5,603 bases of DNA. Origin: Clostridiaceae bacterium. GTDB taxonomy: Bacteria > Bacillota > Clostridia > Saccharofermentanales > UBA5734. A program made the position numbers and the translations under genes. Shown one piece after another: positions 4,862 to 5,603 of the stretch. The first letter of the stretch is position 1. The number at the start of each line of letters is the position of its first letter. The notes under the pieces are model-generated. The model worked only from the letters and a program-made list of their open reading frames with translations, searched no databases and was not told where the DNA came from. The stretch is from assembly GCA_012522285.1 (NCBI GenBank), contig JAAYKS010000110.1, positions 1-5,603 on the forward strand, given 5' to 3'.

Positions 4862-5603
4862 TTGATCCATCTGTTTGAAATCAACGGCGACCGGCTTGCC
4901 TTCGACCCGCAGTCCGGTGCCCTGCACCTGGTCGACGAAACCGCGTACCGCGTGCTCGAGGCCTACAACCAGCAAGATGGGATCCGGCCGGATCCCACGA
5001 CGCTGGACGGGTTGACGGCCGCTTACGGAGACGAGGTCCACGCATGCGCGGACGAGGTCGACGCCCTGATCCAAAACCGTCTCCTGTTCATTCCGCCCGA
5101 GCCGATGCCGCCCCTGTCCGCGCTGTATCCGGATGGTCCTCGCATCAAGTCCATGTGCCTGCACGTCGCGCATGACTGCAATCTTCGCTGCCGTTACTGC
5201 TTTGCCGGCACAGGGGATTTCGGCACGGGATCCCGGGTCCGCATGGATCAGGAAACGGGAAAAAAGGCGGTCGAATTCCTGATCGCCGCATCCGGAGACC
5301 GCACCAATCAGGACATCGATTTTTTCGGCGGGGAACCGCTGTTGCACTGGCCGGTGGTCGTCGCGCTTACGGAATACTGTGAGCTGCGCGCCGGGGAAAC
5401 CGGAAAACACATTCGATTGACCATTACCACCAATGCGACGTTGCTCGATGATGACAAGACGCGTTTCATCAACGCACATATGAAAAACTGCGTCCTGAGC
5501 ATGGACGGCTGTCCGGACACACACGACCGGATGCGGCCCGACGCCGGGGGCAAGGGATCGTACGAAACCGTATCCGAGCGGATCCGTTCCTTTATCCGGG
5601 AGC
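4862..5603 (+). CDS. scfB: SCIFF peptide radical SAM maturase (3' end cut by window)
   Basis: This radical SAM enzyme installs thioether cross-links in the SCIFF peptide encoded just upstream. The visible 247 residues open with a segment of about 95 residues (MIHLFEINGDRLAFD...) typical of the precursor-recognition (RRE-like) part of these maturases. The radical SAM core follows: CNLRCRYC (106-113, with Cys106, Cys110, Cys113 binding the 4Fe-4S cluster that cleaves S-adenosylmethionine), then DFFGGEPL (153-160), LTITTNATLL (186-195) and LSMDG (212-216). The SPASM domain with further clusters is expected beyond the right edge. The start is taken as TTG at 4862 because GGGAGG stands six bases upstream and the residues that follow match the family N-terminus; the next in-frame ATG codons are at residues 82 and 98. 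A terminator-like hairpin separates it from scfA. No stop is seen before the window ends. The peptide and enzyme act in the cytoplasm of what should be an anaerobic cell. Confidence 0.94.
   Translation, partial: MIHLFEINGDRLAFDPQSGALHLVDETAYRVLEAYNQQDGIRPDPTTLDGLTAAYGDEVHACADEVDALIQNRLLFIPPEPMPPLSALYPDGPRIKSMCLHVAHDCNLRCRYCFAGTGDFGTGSRVRMDQETGKKAVEFLIAASGDRTNQDIDFFGGEPLLHWPVVVALTEYCELRAGETGKHIRLTITTNATLLDDDKTRFINAHMKNCVLSMDGCPDTHDRMRPDAGGKGSYETVSERIRSFIRE

Overview
The window looks like chromosomal housekeeping DNA from a GC-rich Firmicute, most likely a member of the Clostridia in the broad sense. The evidence is strong AGGAGG-type ribosome binding sites, Bacillus/Clostridium-style promoters, and above all a SCIFF six-cysteine peptide gene followed by its radical SAM maturase, a pair that is almost a signature of Clostridia. 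I cannot name the species.

Left part, minus strand (about 1-1850): dapA and dapB, two consecutive steps of the lysine/diaminopimelate pathway, overlap by four bases and are transcribed leftward. dapA is intact with all catalytic residues. dapB is full length by homology (265 codons ending at 50), but codon 225 is an in-frame TAG (170-172). The codons after it still encode a recognisable DapB C-terminus. A ribosome binding site at 10-15 suggests that another gene of the same operon starts just outside the window.

Middle (about 1726-1968): the divergent intergenic region. I see one good sigma-A-type promoter in each direction, and the two overlap physically (1855-1884 leftward, 1869-1897 rightward).

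Right part, plus strand (1969-5603): queA and tgt (queuosine tRNA modification, overlapping ATGA), then yajC (Sec translocon accessory subunit), then scfA (47-aa SCIFF peptide precursor) and scfB (its radical SAM maturase, cut by the window end). A possible internal promoter lies before yajC. A strong hairpin followed by a T-tract lies between scfA and scfB. It is probably an attenuating terminator that keeps the peptide more abundant than the enzyme.

The two most notable items are the amber codon in an otherwise conserved dapB, and the SCIFF peptide/maturase pair, a known RiPP family of still unclear biological role, embedded in a tRNA-modification/translocon operon. I found no mobile element, CRISPR array, tRNA or rRNA, and no system that I can honestly call wholly new.
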